From Filosporella fistucella (taxonomy: Eukaryota > Ascomycota > Leotiomycetes > Helotiales): a stretch of DNA of 64,000 nt. The translations under genes were made by a program, and so were the position numbers. A model generated the notes under the pieces. It was not told the DNA's origin, made no database searches, and saw only the letters and a program-made list of their open reading frames with translations. The stretch spans positions 1,240,001 through 1,304,000 of the forward strand of contig JAQJZZ010000010.1 in assembly GCA_030077755.1 (NCBI GenBank), in the 5' to 3' direction. Within the stretch, counting starts at the first letter, position 1; each line of letters starts with the position of its first letter. Below are positions 1 to 10,888 of this stretch, piece after piece.

Positions 1-379
1 GCGAGCCCGGAGTGTGGCTTGGTAGGTAATACACGGTGATGAACCCACACTGGAGGAGAGAGACGGGAGGTAGGCAGGTAAGCTGGAGAACTGCAAGCCA
101 CAAAGTGAATGCATGGTTATTGGCCACCATCATCCTCGTCCTGCACGAGTCGTGGTCGTTTTCCATTTCGTCCGTCGATGAAAAGAGGCTGAATTCTACC
201 AATATGCGCAAACTTGGTGGGCTCATGGGCAGCTCGCCATGTACAACGCTGCCGGTGAGAGTGGTCGGGGGATCTCCCTCTCCCTGAATTGGCTCGAGGC
301 CCGCAATATCCTTGTGCGTGAGAGCTGGATCGCCAAATTCGTACATGAGAACGAGTCCAGCGATGCGCATGAAGGCATT
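1..379 (-). CDS. Possible 5'-most exon of an unidentified gene leaving the window (partial)
   Basis: On the minus strand one frame is open from 412 to the window edge without a stop, about 137 codons. A possible intron acceptor (TTTAAG) lies just before 379 and an in-frame ATG is at 370-368. The frame reads as ordinary protein at first, with an MRIAGLVLMYEFGD stretch and then a Gly/Pro/Thr-rich segment. I do not recognise a family. The later part (about 1-170) is less convincing and may contain an intron. No supporting upstream exon of 60 codons or more is seen between 430 and 1360. This is an inference from frame openness only, and it could be chance. Confidence 0.25.
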
Positions 380-429
380 CTTAAATGAACAAATTTGATG
401 CAGTTTGCTGAATCAGGGACATGCAAGCA

Positions 430-1360
430 GAAAATATAGCATGACTTGGGAAGGATGGATCCACTGGAGATTAATATTTGGCTTGACCGGAGCTGTATGA
501 AGATATGACCTAGTGACGTTGGCTAACCACAATGTGTTTTCTCGCCCAAAACCGTTTACCCTATGCATTAGGTCGCTCGAGCGGATTTTACTTTTCGTGA
601 AAAAGCCTGTAGATTCTTCAAATCAGTGAATTCATCAGCCCCAGAATTTTCATCCAATGTGAGGGGCTGCATATGTGCGATAGTCTCACACCGAAATTCT
701 CTATATTTCCAGGTATGCTCTTAGGGTATGTAGATCGCTTTGCGTTTGCAAGTACCGCATACTTTATTGATAGTCTGCAAATTCAAGTCAAAGAATGGGT
801 GTGTATCATGTCAGGATTGTTGGAACTCCCTAGGAAGGCTATCAAACAGACCTTTCTAACTTAGAGGCCATAATCAATTTGTATTGAGATCAATACATGC
901 TTGAAGAACAAGGCACAAATGTAGTAGAGCAATTTTCTGTCAGCTTATCATCAGCTTCGATCACTGGCGATCAGGGAACTGCATACACGTCCCGCTGCCT
1001 ATTGAAAACCTTATTCTCTCGAATCTGAGGAGGACTTATAAATGCAACTTCGTTGATCTGTATTGATGAAACGAGCCACGTGGAGTTCAAGTCAGCGTTT
1101 CGCCATCCGATGAAGGGCATTCATGTATGTCAAGGTCTCCCTTCCGATTCCCATCTGTGCCGACCCTATCTTCTATACATGATAAATGCTCGGATGAGCA
1201 ACTAACTTGTGCTTCAGAGGATTCAATCGTTGTTCTGCCAATACGTTCCTAGCCACACGCTAATATTTCCTTTTCGTTGCATCAAACAATTTGTGCAACC
1301 ACAACATCTTCTGCAGGTCTTGTTGATGGGCAAAGTCGCCCGTGAATCTTACTGTTCTAC
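430..1360. other. Intergenic region upstream of the acyltransferase gene
   Basis: About 0.9 kb without a credible coding region. One 63-codon frame (673-864, plus strand) has no recognisable features. It presumably contains the promoter of the acyltransferase that starts at 1361. I see no repeat or RNA gene. Confidence 0.5.
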
Positions 1361-2784
1361 ATGAAAATGGATTCGCAAGCTCAGACAGCTTTGGTTCTTC
1401 AGACTCGTCCAGAAATCATTACGTTTCTACAAAAGGTGCTTCCTGGCCCGATAATTCTATTCACCGCTCTTTCTTTTCCTGGTGTTGCTTACACCTCTTG
1501 TGCCTCAAGAATCGCAACTTTTGGAGTCGTGGTTTTGTCCTCAGTCCCTGCGTTTCGACTATGCCAAGTTGAAAATGTCATGCTCTCGTATCTGTTGGGA
1601 TTTGGCACTACCTGGTTCCTGATCTGGTCTTCTGTCTTATTGCTATATCACAATCCCCCAGAAGACTTTCGGAGAATACGCAGAGTCAATACTCAAGATT
1701 CTTCGAGTAAAATGGATGACGCGGCAGTGGTCTATGACTGGGAACACTTCCCAAAGCGACTCGACATGAGCCGGATCTACTGGATCTTGGATCTGATGCA
1801 CAACTATAGAGGCATCGGATGGAGTTTTCGGAGCCCTCGACATGCCATTCCCGACTCAGCCAAACCGCTTTACGAGATGAATGGGCTTCAGATATCAAAG
1901 GAAAATCTTCCTCTTCATTCGTGTTATGAAGATGCTGAAGCTCGAAATCAAGTTCTCAGACATACCATCATCATCTTTTTGTCTGATTATATTCTTGTTG
2001 ATCTGTGCACGAACATCATGGACTCTGATCCATATTTTCAAGGCCTAGGGGCACCCAGCAAGACCATAGTTCCGAGATTAATTCCAGCTTTCATGGTCAT
2101 GATATTCCGCTTGTTGATTTCAGCCATTGGAGTTTATTCTGTAATGGATATCTATCACCGCACCGTAACTCTGATAGGGGTTGGTCTTGGTCCCCAGATA
2201 GCGGGTAATTGGGGAGAGCATTGGATGTTTCCTCGACTCTGGGGCTCCCCGGTGGCGATCTACAACAGAGGTCTAGCAGGTTTGGTCCCCAGGCTAATCC
2301 CATCCTACAATTTAACTAACATCGTCTAGGATTTTGGGGTGAAGTTTGGCACGACTGGTTTCGATATGCATTTGAATCTCACGCTCGGAATATCATTCCC
2401 CAAGCTCCAAAGACTGATACCGCACATAGCAGCTTCCGAAAGATACTCCGTGTAAATATAGCATTTTTGCTATCAGGTTTCATGCACGGGGCAGGCTCGT
2501 ATACTCAGCACGCTGACACTTCACCTTGGAAAGCCTTTGGCACATTTTCACTTTCAGGCATTGGAATTACTCTACATTATCTACTGGATATGAGCGCTCC
2601 AAAATTTACCAAACATCAGAAGTTGCGCATGATGGCTCTTCTCGCATTTGACTATGTTTGGGCATACTGGGCGTTTCCCATGTTTGTAGGAGATGTAGCA
2701 ATTGGTGGCGGGTTCATGATAAAGTTCATCCCTGTTAGCATATTTGGACTTCTCTTAGGTAGAAGATATCCAGGATGGAAATAA
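1361..2784 (+). CDS. Membrane-bound O-acyltransferase, wax synthase-like
   Basis: Two exons, 1361-2279 and 2330-2784, encode about 457 residues. The 50-nt intron has a CTAAC branch site, and splicing restores an in-frame RGLAGFWGEVWHDWFR junction. This matches the FWG-x-x-WH signature of fungal wax-synthase-like MBOAT proteins, followed by the expected hydrophobic segment with a candidate catalytic His (SGFMHGAG). Several membrane spans are visible in both exons. Family members move acyl (often acetyl) groups onto alcohols of lipids or secondary metabolites in the endoplasmic reticulum; the substrate here is unknown. The neighbouring P450 lies tail-to-tail with only 40 nt between stop codons. 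That is typical of fungal secondary-metabolite loci but does not prove a shared pathway. The start could be M1 or M3 (1361 or 1367). Confidence 0.85.
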
Positions 2785-2824
2785 ATTTGCACGTAATATA
2801 ATCTAGTTTCCCACCCAAATCTCT

Positions 2825-4885
2825 TCAGTCTCTTCGGGGGAATGTCTCAACTCCTCGCTTCACAAATCTCACCTTGACCTTTTTCTTCATTCTCATCGTG
2901 ATTCCTGTTCTCCTGTCGTCCAATTTACCCAGCGCCTTGCTTCTCGCTTCTGGCCATTCCTCCGTGTTCTCTCTGACCAGTTCCACAGTATGATCTTCAA
3001 GTAAAACGGCGATCAACGTACAAAATTCCACTTGTGCAAACTTCTTTCCAAGACAGCCTCGGAAACCTGCGCTAAAAGCAAGAAAGGCCCCTTTTGTTGG
3101 ACAGAACAGATTTGTGTGAGCAGGTGATTCGTCCGAGCTGTTAGATGGTGGTATATAATCTGTAGGCATGATCCAACGACTTGGGCGAAATTGCTGATAA
3201 TCTTCACCCCAGTACTTGGGGTGTCTCTGAACAGAGACGACATCAAGGCCAATGTCCGTGTTAGCTGGGAGGTAGATGGTTTGATTTTGATAGATAACCG
3301 TCTGGGTTTCACGACAGTGCTTTGGGATGGAAACGATAGGTGGAAAGCATCGTAGAGTTTCTAACTATGCAATTATTAGCAAAATTATCTCCATGCGAAA
3401 TGAAGCTGATCTACCATGAGCGACATGGTGACTCTCATTTTAGGATAATCATCATAGCTGAAATCTTCCCCTGGCTGCTTGGATTGTTTTATACTATCAA
3501 TTTCTTTTTGGACAGTTTGCTGGAGTTCTGGTTCTGTTGCAAGTAAAATCAAAGCGGTCTGGAGTGTGTTTGCAGTCGTCTCGTGCCCAGCTACAATGAA
3601 GATGAAAATGTTCCCGATTGTTTCCTCGTCACTTAGAGCAGATTTCTTATCTGCCAAACTCGCTCTCACAATATTGCCCAATAAGTCTCCTTTTCCAGTT
3701 GAAACATGAATGCTCTGATGGTTGTTATCAATATCTTTTGCCGCTGCGATTTCCTTCTGGTTGTCTGTAATGAGTTCGCGCATATAGGAGTTGAATTCAT
3801 CGGAGCAGGCCTGCATTTTCCTCATGAGAGCGATAGGTGAGTTTCTTAGAAGCCAAGCTGGAAAAATGATAAGGTACTGTAGATATGTCATCACGAAATC
3901 TACGGAATAGGAAAACGACATCTTGTGGTCTGTTGAAGCGAAGTTCGGTGTCTCCTGCTGCGAGTTTGGTGCAGCAACAGAACGAACAGGCCACTTCATC
4001 TTCAAGCTGAAAGCTGCATTAGATAGGACGTCTGTTCAAAATTAGAATCAAGTTTCAGTAATTTTGCAAAATCCTACGAAGCGTCGCTGTCATGATCCAG
4101 TGACCCAAGTCATCGACCACAGGCTCAGTCCCAGCTGAAGATTCATTTCCATGAGCATCTCTAGTGAAAGAATCTATCATGGCTCTGCCTTGGGCGAGAG
4201 TTTCTTGGAAAACAAGTCTGGAAACGTAAGTACGTGTGACTGAGGGGAGACGTTTGACTTGCGTGCTATTTCTCTCGTTGAAAGGAGGGCCAGTAATTTT
4301 ACGATGTCTCTGCCATGTCGAACCTTCAGCAGTAACAACGTTGTCCCCATAAAGTGCCAGAACGCGATAGTGCTCGACCTGCTTTGAAAAATCCTTCCAT
4401 CGGTGGGCCATCTGAGAGATCACATCCGGATCTGAAACATAAAGACATAAGCCTCCAGGGCCAGCAGTCCAGCTAGGTGTTGGCGTTAGAATGAAGCGCT
4501 GCCATCAGATTGTAGATGAATATGCAGACGAGAAAAGAACAGGGTCTGAGAATTATTCTTACTAGAGGTCAGACCCCAGTTCATTCCGATGAAGGTCTCC
4601 TTTGAAGTGCCAAGCGGCATCTTTCTCTAGAAAGGTGATCCAATAGCCCCATCCAAATGGAAGGCTTCTTATGAAGGGTGCGAGATATGGAGACACAAGC
4701 CAGAAGATTGCTGAGCTTCTCTGGGTGGGAATTGATATACTTGGAATAGGAGACGAAGCGGCAAAGCGCTTTGCTTCAGCCCATGTGGAGAAGTATGTTG
4801 CGAAGTACGATGTCACCTTTGTGACGATGTATAAGAGAGGGATGCCGTAACAGAGAAGACTGAGATAGTCCAGCATGGCGAGCAA
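2825..4885 (-). CDS. Cytochrome P450 monooxygenase
   Basis: Five exons: 4885-4563, 4472-4263, 4217-4078, 4013-3415 and 3364-2825, about 603 residues. It has an N-terminal membrane anchor, WQRHR of helix C, the I-helix AGHETT, the K-helix ETLR (completed only by splicing across 3365-3414) and the haem loop FSAGFRGCLG with the Cys ligand. The junction LGSDLY-WTAGPGG is restored by the first intron (4473-4562). The second intron (4218-4262, 45 nt) uses a GCAAGT donor and is a multiple of three, so it looks like coding sequence. Removing it turns an odd 15-residue insert into FNERNSTLVFQETL, the expected family sequence. It is an ER-membrane monooxygenase needing a reductase; the substrate is unknown. 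The length of about 600 suits long-N-terminus fungal P450 families. It converges on the MBOAT gene. Confidence 0.9.
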
Positions 4886-6560
4886 GAGTCAACAGAGGCG
4901 ATGATTGCGCTGAAGTTGGTACCTATATTCGGGATAGGTAATAGCCCACTTGAGAAATAAGATAATACACACAGGACATATATATACTAATTGAAAAAAG
5001 GTTGCAATTGAGACATGAATCTGACTGTGCTAAAATGAGTTTCTCATTAGTTTTGGGCTGAAGTGTTGCTTATCCATACCCCTACCTCCACTCTTATTCG
5101 TATTTGGAGGACCTATAGGAGGTGGGGGGGAAAAGAGCATCTTTCACAGGCGGTATGAGATGTACTGAGCGCGTACTGAGGCGCCCTGCTGGGCTCAGAG
5201 CGCTTTGGCAACAAGAAACCTTGCATGCCTGGGCTTCACCAACATCGTATTGTCTTTCTCGTGCTACACATCCCGAGGATGCTCGAAGATCGAACAGAAA
5301 CGAGGTACGAGACACCGACTGAAGATTTTGATTTGGTCACTTTGTCGAAGCTAAAACCGAAGGTAATCGTCGGGTCTCTTCGACCGGGTGCTGTTCCTAT
5401 TCTCCCTCGCTCATTCGTTTGAGATCCCACCGTGACTCGTTGGGTATTGGTGTGCCAAAACACGCACAGGATGCCAGAAGAAAAGTTTGTTGGAGATCGA
5501 ACGCTTTCTCAGGATAGGTGAAATCGTCGTCTGTAAGGGAAAAGGGAAGCAGAACGAGCACGATCAGGCGATAGTTGTCAATAGAGCCAGCGGACTTCAT
5601 AAACAGGGGCATCCTGTTACTGGAGTAGAATCTGCCACTTACTTTCCTTGGCCAAGATCGTAATGCGATTTTCTCTACCATGAGATATTAAATTGGCCCG
5701 TCAACTTACTGATCGCTTTTGTTCTTTTCCCCGGTCATTTGAAATTCTGTTTGTTGAGCTCTTGCTATTCTCCTGAATCCTCTTTACAATGTTACAAGTG
5801 TTTCTTTTCTATCTTGGCCAAATGTTGAATGTTTCTGAAGTTTTCCCTCCTTTAATCAGTCTCGTAGTCTCCTATGACTAGCAGGTCACATTTGCCGATT
5901 TCGGATATAGTTGCTAAGTTCTTATCTAGATGTAATCTGGACAAATCGAAACGTACTCGAGAGTGGAGTGGTAGACTTCGTTAGGTAGTCGTCCCACAGC
6001 GGTCTTCTTCCGGCCAATGCTCCAATAAGAAACCAACGCATATTGTCGGGTATCCATCGACTTTAATGCGAATAGCATCAATGCTCGTGCACATTCAACA
6101 GATTGGCAATGAAAGGGAACCCCAAAACCATCCCGAATTAAAATTATCAGGCTCCTTCCTCGCTTCACGTTAGTGACTATGTAGATGAACCCACGAAACT
6201 CCCCAAAATGAGAGCCAGTGCTCAAGATCATGGCATGCTTTCCTTTTGGTGCAGTGAAGCCCCTTTGTCTCTAGCCTAGCACAGCAATAAAGGCTCTAGA
6301 TGATACAGCATATCATGACATCTTCCAAACCACTGGCTTCTTTCTTCTTATCAATAAAATCTGACATGTGGACCCGGTCAAACTCTCGTAGAGGTCATTG
6401 CTACCAGAGGCCGGATTATATTCCGGCCTCGCCCACAAACATCATAAAAGGAGGAAAATCTGCCAGGTCCCTCAAAATTCTTTCTCTTTCCAGCACAATA
6501 TTAAAAAGATCTTGTTCCTAAACTTCTCATTGACTCTTTACCTATCAAACATCTGCCAAA
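4886..6560. other. Intergenic region, P450 to IDO
   Basis: About 1.7 kb lying upstream of both flanking genes (P450 leftwards, IDO rightwards). Short minus-strand frames at 5397-5681 and 5926-6231 have no recognisable domain, and I do not call them. The last 80 nt before 6561 are pyrimidine-rich, as expected for a fungal 5' leader. Confidence 0.5.
4977..4987 (-). promoter_or_regulatory. Candidate TATA box of the P450 gene
   Basis: On the minus strand the sequence reads AGTATATATATG about 95 nt before the P450 start codon, a plausible TATA position. There is no further support. Confidence 0.4.
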
Positions 6561-8117
6561 ATGGGTTCACAAGGACCTTCACTTTCCTTCGATGTCCTTA
6601 GAGACAGCAAACCTGATGACAAAACTCTCCCGGCCTTCATGGTCTCTACCACACGTGGCTTTCTACCACGTCAAGAGCCTGTCATACAACTTCCGTCCGA
6701 ATTCGATGTGCTCGAGGATATTCTTTGTCGTATGCCAATCAAAACTCTCGATGGCACTCCTGGTCTCCTTGCTACCTTCACTCTCGGTGAGACAGTGCTC
6801 AAGGAGCTTCCCGATCTCACCAGTGCTATCGACAAGTACAAAGATGATCTACCTTTGATGAATGCTCTATATCGCGACTATTCATTCCTGGCCTCTGCGT
6901 ATCTCTTAGAGCCTTGCCACGAGCGGTTTGTGAAAGGCGAAGGGTACGGCTTGGGCAGACAGACACTCCCATATATGATATCGCTGCCAATCTCGCGTTG
7001 TGCAAAGCTGTAGGTGTTGTTGCTCGATATGAGGTGTGACTGCTAACATGTTCCAGGGCTGGCTTCATGCCGTTCATGGAATATGCTGGGTCTTATGCAC
7101 TCTTCAATTATCGTTTGGAAGATCCAAAGCGTGGCCTTGAGTATGACAATCTTCGTCTCATCAGGGCCTTCGAGCATGGACTTGACCCAAAGTCTTCTGA
7201 GGCAGGCTTTGTACTGGTCCACGTTGACATGGTACAAAACTCAGGAGGCCTAGTAGATGGTTGCGTTTCTGCACAAGATGCATGTGAGGTGAATGATCGT
7301 GACGCATTTGATGAGGGGATGAAGAAGGTGGTATCTGCAATGACCAAAGTCAACAGCGTCATGGACGGTATGTGATATTCTTCTAGTATTTATCCCATGA
7401 AGACGCCTGAAATTGACATTTGCGAGGTATGTGGGGAAAGAGTAGGCCAGGAGATTACATTTCATTCAGAACATTCATCTTCGGAATAACCAGCCAGTCA
7501 ATGTTTCCACATGGAGTCGTCTATGAAGGTGTCTCCGAAGAGCCGCTATCATTCAGAGGCGAATCTGGTGCAAATGATAGCATGGTAAGCTCTTTCTCAC
7601 AGCCGGGGAGGTTATCCGCTGATTATAAAAGATACCACTCTGCGATAATCTACTTCAGATAAGCATGCCAGATACGCCTCTGACTGCGATCCTGCAAGAT
7701 TTCCGATCATACCGTCCAGGAAACCATCGCGAATTCCTCGAATATGTGAAGGCTCGGTCTGTGCACCTCTCACTCAAATCATATGCCATGCAAAAGCCTT
7801 CATCGGCAGCTCAATACCTGCTTGTGTTGAATCAAGTTCGTGATTTCCGATGGAGACATTGGTGCTTCACTCGTGAGTACATCTTGAAAAAGACCAGCCA
7901 TCCGACTGCTACTGGAGGAAGCCCCATTGTTACGTGGCTCCCCAATCAGTTACAGGCTGTGATGCAGGCAATGGTTGAGGTATGGGAGGGCAGCGGTAAG
8001 AATTTAGGCAAACAGTGTGAGGAGATCATGGATCTGCTATACGTTCAGCAAAATACTTTGAACAAAGAGGTTGAGAAGTATTGTCAGGAAAGAGGTGTTG
8101 ATATTAAGAGAGTGTAG
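6561..8117 (+). CDS. Indoleamine 2,3-dioxygenase
   Basis: Four exons, 6561-7009, 7057-7367, 7427-7584 and 7659-8117, give about 458 residues, the usual size for a fungal IDO. The family oxidatively opens the indole ring of tryptophan to N-formylkynurenine, the first step of the kynurenine route to NAD. Diagnostic stretches are LDYxD-like residues in exon 1, FRTFIFGIT and GVSEEPLSFRGESGAND in exon 3, and RDFRWRHW with the putative proximal haem His in exon 4, followed by the IDO signature HPTATGGSPIVTWLPNQ. All introns are GT-AG with phases that rejoin conserved text. It lies in tandem with the Rieske/AIF-like gene 740 nt downstream. Fungi often carry several IDO paralogues, and I cannot tell which one this is. 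Confidence 0.93.
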
Positions 8118-8857
8118 CATCGCGACTTCTCGGGCCAATTGTTATCGGAGAGAATGAATTCGCTGGCGCTGCGAAATTACTAGTTATAAGCCAGCATCTC
8201 CAATTGTCCTTGTGTAAATGCTCGAGTCTTTGGAATTAGGGCGGGATTGGACTCATTGAGGTATTCAAAGCTACTATGATTCTTCTTTTTGTACTCACAC
8301 GTCCCAAGCCCAGGCAAGGATGGTGATTAGATGCATGGGAAGTGCCGCAGTGGATAGCAATGATCCAAAGCCAGGAACGCTTCATCGGCAATTTATATCA
8401 AGTTGAGAATAGAATTCGAGGCCATGACTTGCCATCCTAGCATGTTGCCTATAATGCGATATTGACAAAGAAAATTGAGAATAAACTATGTTTCACCCCT
8501 GACTTGCCTTGCCTTGCTCACCGAATACTGCAGGCGAGGCAAGTCGGTCGGGACTCGGATTTAAGTCACCCCAGGCCAGGCTGCTCAAGCCAGGCGAAGC
8601 TCGAAGATAAGAGCGAGCCAGTGCTTCTTGCAGGGGCTACGGTGACGACATCTCACAAACAAACATGTCAACAAATCAGCTCTCAGGCATTGCAAACGCA
8701 CCCCGCTACAAGCTGCCATTCTCTAATCATCATCGACCTCATCACCTCACCCTTACATGATACTCCAAACGCCCCGTATGTTTGCTCTCCTCACTCTGCA
8801 TTGACATTCAGTGACTTCTCATCTCTTACTCTCACACTTCAACTTTTCTACAATTAT
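8118..8857. other. Intergenic/leader region with an inverted repeat
   Basis: Between IDO and the AIF-like gene. The frame of the AIF-like gene stays open upstream to 8462. That stretch (Cys/Ser/His-rich, CT-rich) reads as untranslated leader, and the first ATG giving a mitochondrial-type N-terminus is at 8858. A 9-bp inverted repeat (GACTTGCCT at 8501-8509, AGGCAAGTC at 8537-8545) could form a hairpin. Confidence 0.5.
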
Positions 8858-10682
8858 ATGCTCTCTCGACGTCTGTTCCTCAACAACAGCTTCCGACACT
8901 TCACTCGTCAAGCACCCCGCAATTTGAAGCTCACACAACAGTTCGGGACTACGCCACGAATCATGGCTCAGGAATATAAAATCAAGGGCTTGACCAGCCT
9001 CGATTTGAAGCCCGGGGAGAAGAGAGAGGTCGAGGTTGAGGGAGTTGAGGAGGGAAAGGTTTTGCTGTGTAATGTTGGTGGAACGACAACTGCTATTGGA
9101 AGCAAATGTACACATTATGGGGCTCCACTTATAAAAGGAATTCTCACAGGCGACGGTATGTTCTCTGCTTGCCTATATTCACTTACTTAGGCAGCTATGT
9201 TGTCTTCCATGACACTTACTGCCAATTCTAGGACGCATTACTTGCCCATGGCATGGGGCATGTTTCAAAGCTTCTAATGGCGATATCGAAAATGCCCCAG
9301 CTATTGACAGTCTTCCCTCCTTCGAGATTTCCGAAAAGAACGGCTCAGTCTATATCACTGGCGAGCAATCAGATATCAAAGGCAGCAGACGAAAGCCAAA
9401 TATCAAGATCTCTGGAGCTGGTGGCTCTGAGAAAGTCGTGATTGTTGGTGGAGGAAGTGGCGCCTTGGGTACACTTGAAGCTCTTCGTGAGAATGGCTTC
9501 AAAGGCACAATTACCTTGATTGGCAGCGAAGGGTACCCCCCAATTGACCGAACCAAACTGTCCAAAGCTCTCATTGACGATCCCTCGAAGATCGCGTTGA
9601 GAGATGTTGCCTGGTTCAAGGAGGGATCCATTGATGTTGTGAATGATGAAGTAACTGATGTTGACTTCTCAGGCAAGAAAGTTACCACGAAAGGAGGCAA
9701 CTCCTTTTCCTACACCAAGCTCGTTCTAGCCACCGGTGGAACGCCCAGGACCCTACCGCTTGCTGGCTTCAAGGATCTTGGTAACATTTTCGTGCTACGG
9801 ACTATCCCTCATGTCAAGGACATCAACAAGGCGATTGGAGACAAGAACAAGAAGATTGTCATTATTGGCAGCTCATTTATTGGCATGGAGGTTGCTAACG
9901 CCGTTGCGAAAGACAATGACGTGACAGTGGTGGGCATGGAAAATTTTCCACTCGAACGGGTTATGGGTGAGAAGGTTGGCAAGATATTCCAATCTGCACT
10001 TGAAAAGAGCGGCGTAAAGTTCCAGATGGGAGCAAGCGTAGACAAAGCTTTACCCTCGAAATCAGACTCGTCTAAGGTTGGTTCGGTCGAGCTCAAAGAT
10101 GGCACCAGTCTTCCAGCAGACTTAGTCATTCTTGGGACAGGTGTTGCACCAGCTACCACTTTCTTGAAGGATAACAGCGCTGTTCAACTAGAAAAGGATG
10201 GCTCCTTGAAGACTGACGAAAACTTTGCCGTTGCTGGATTACAGGATGTTTATGCCATTGGAGATATTGCCACGTATCCCTATCATGGACCAGGAGGTGA
10301 TGGCTCTTTTACTCGAATTGAACATTGGAATGTCGCTCAGAACGCTGGCCGATCAGTGGCATCCAACATCATTACACCGTCTGCTAAGCCTAAAGCTTTT
10401 ATCCCCATCTTCTGGTCTGCGCTTGGCTCTCAACTGCGCTATTGTGGTAACACCGTTAATGGATGGGACGATTTGGTTTTCCGAGGCGAACCTGGTGAGG
10501 CAAAGTTTGTAGCTTTTTACACGAAAGGGGAAACGGTTGTAGCTGTTGCGACAATGATGGTTGATCCAGTCATGGTTCAGTCGTCAGAGTTGATGAGGAG
10601 GGGAAAGATGCCGACGAAGAGTGAACTTCAACAAGGCGTTGATGTTCTAAGTTTGAGTGTGCCAGCGGAGATTAAAATCTAG
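8858..10682 (+). CDS. AIF-like oxidoreductase with N-terminal Rieske domain
   Basis: Two exons, 8858-9155 and 9232-10682, encode about 582 residues. The N-terminus (MLSRRLFLNNSFRHF, Arg-rich, no acids) looks like a mitochondrial presequence. Next comes a Rieske 2Fe-2S domain with CTHYGAPL and, across the intron, RITCPWHGACF, giving the Cys-x-His and Cys-x2-His ligands. A pyridine-nucleotide-disulphide oxidoreductase module follows: FAD-binding VVIVGGGSGALGTLEAL, ATGG, a second Rossmann motif IVIIGSSFIGMEVA, the VYAIGDIA FAD motif, and an AIF-type C-terminal domain. The architecture matches the AIFM3/Nfrl type: an NAD(P)H- and FAD-linked electron carrier feeding an iron-sulphur centre. A second possible start is the Met at about residue 36 (TTPRIMAQEY). 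The physiological partner is unknown; a cell-death role is only inferred from the family. Confidence 0.9.
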
Positions 10683-10888
10683 ATCGGATTGAGGCAAATG
10701 ATAATTATGAAATAAGCAAGACCAGTCCTTAAACTAAATACCTGTCTGGCTTACACAGCATACTCGGTGAGCTTGGAGGGATCTTCTCTATCACTCCTCA
10801 GCCAGTTATTTTCTATCCATGCTCATGCCCTAGAGCAAGCTAACAGCGATTACAAGCCTCCAGACAAGTGTCATTCCCTGTTCAATCT

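Noticed and set aside
8462..8857. In-frame upstream extension of the AIF-like protein by 132 codons
   Set aside because: The stretch is CT-rich and Cys/Ser/His-rich with no domain, whereas the Met at 8858 begins a good mitochondrial presequence; treated as leader.
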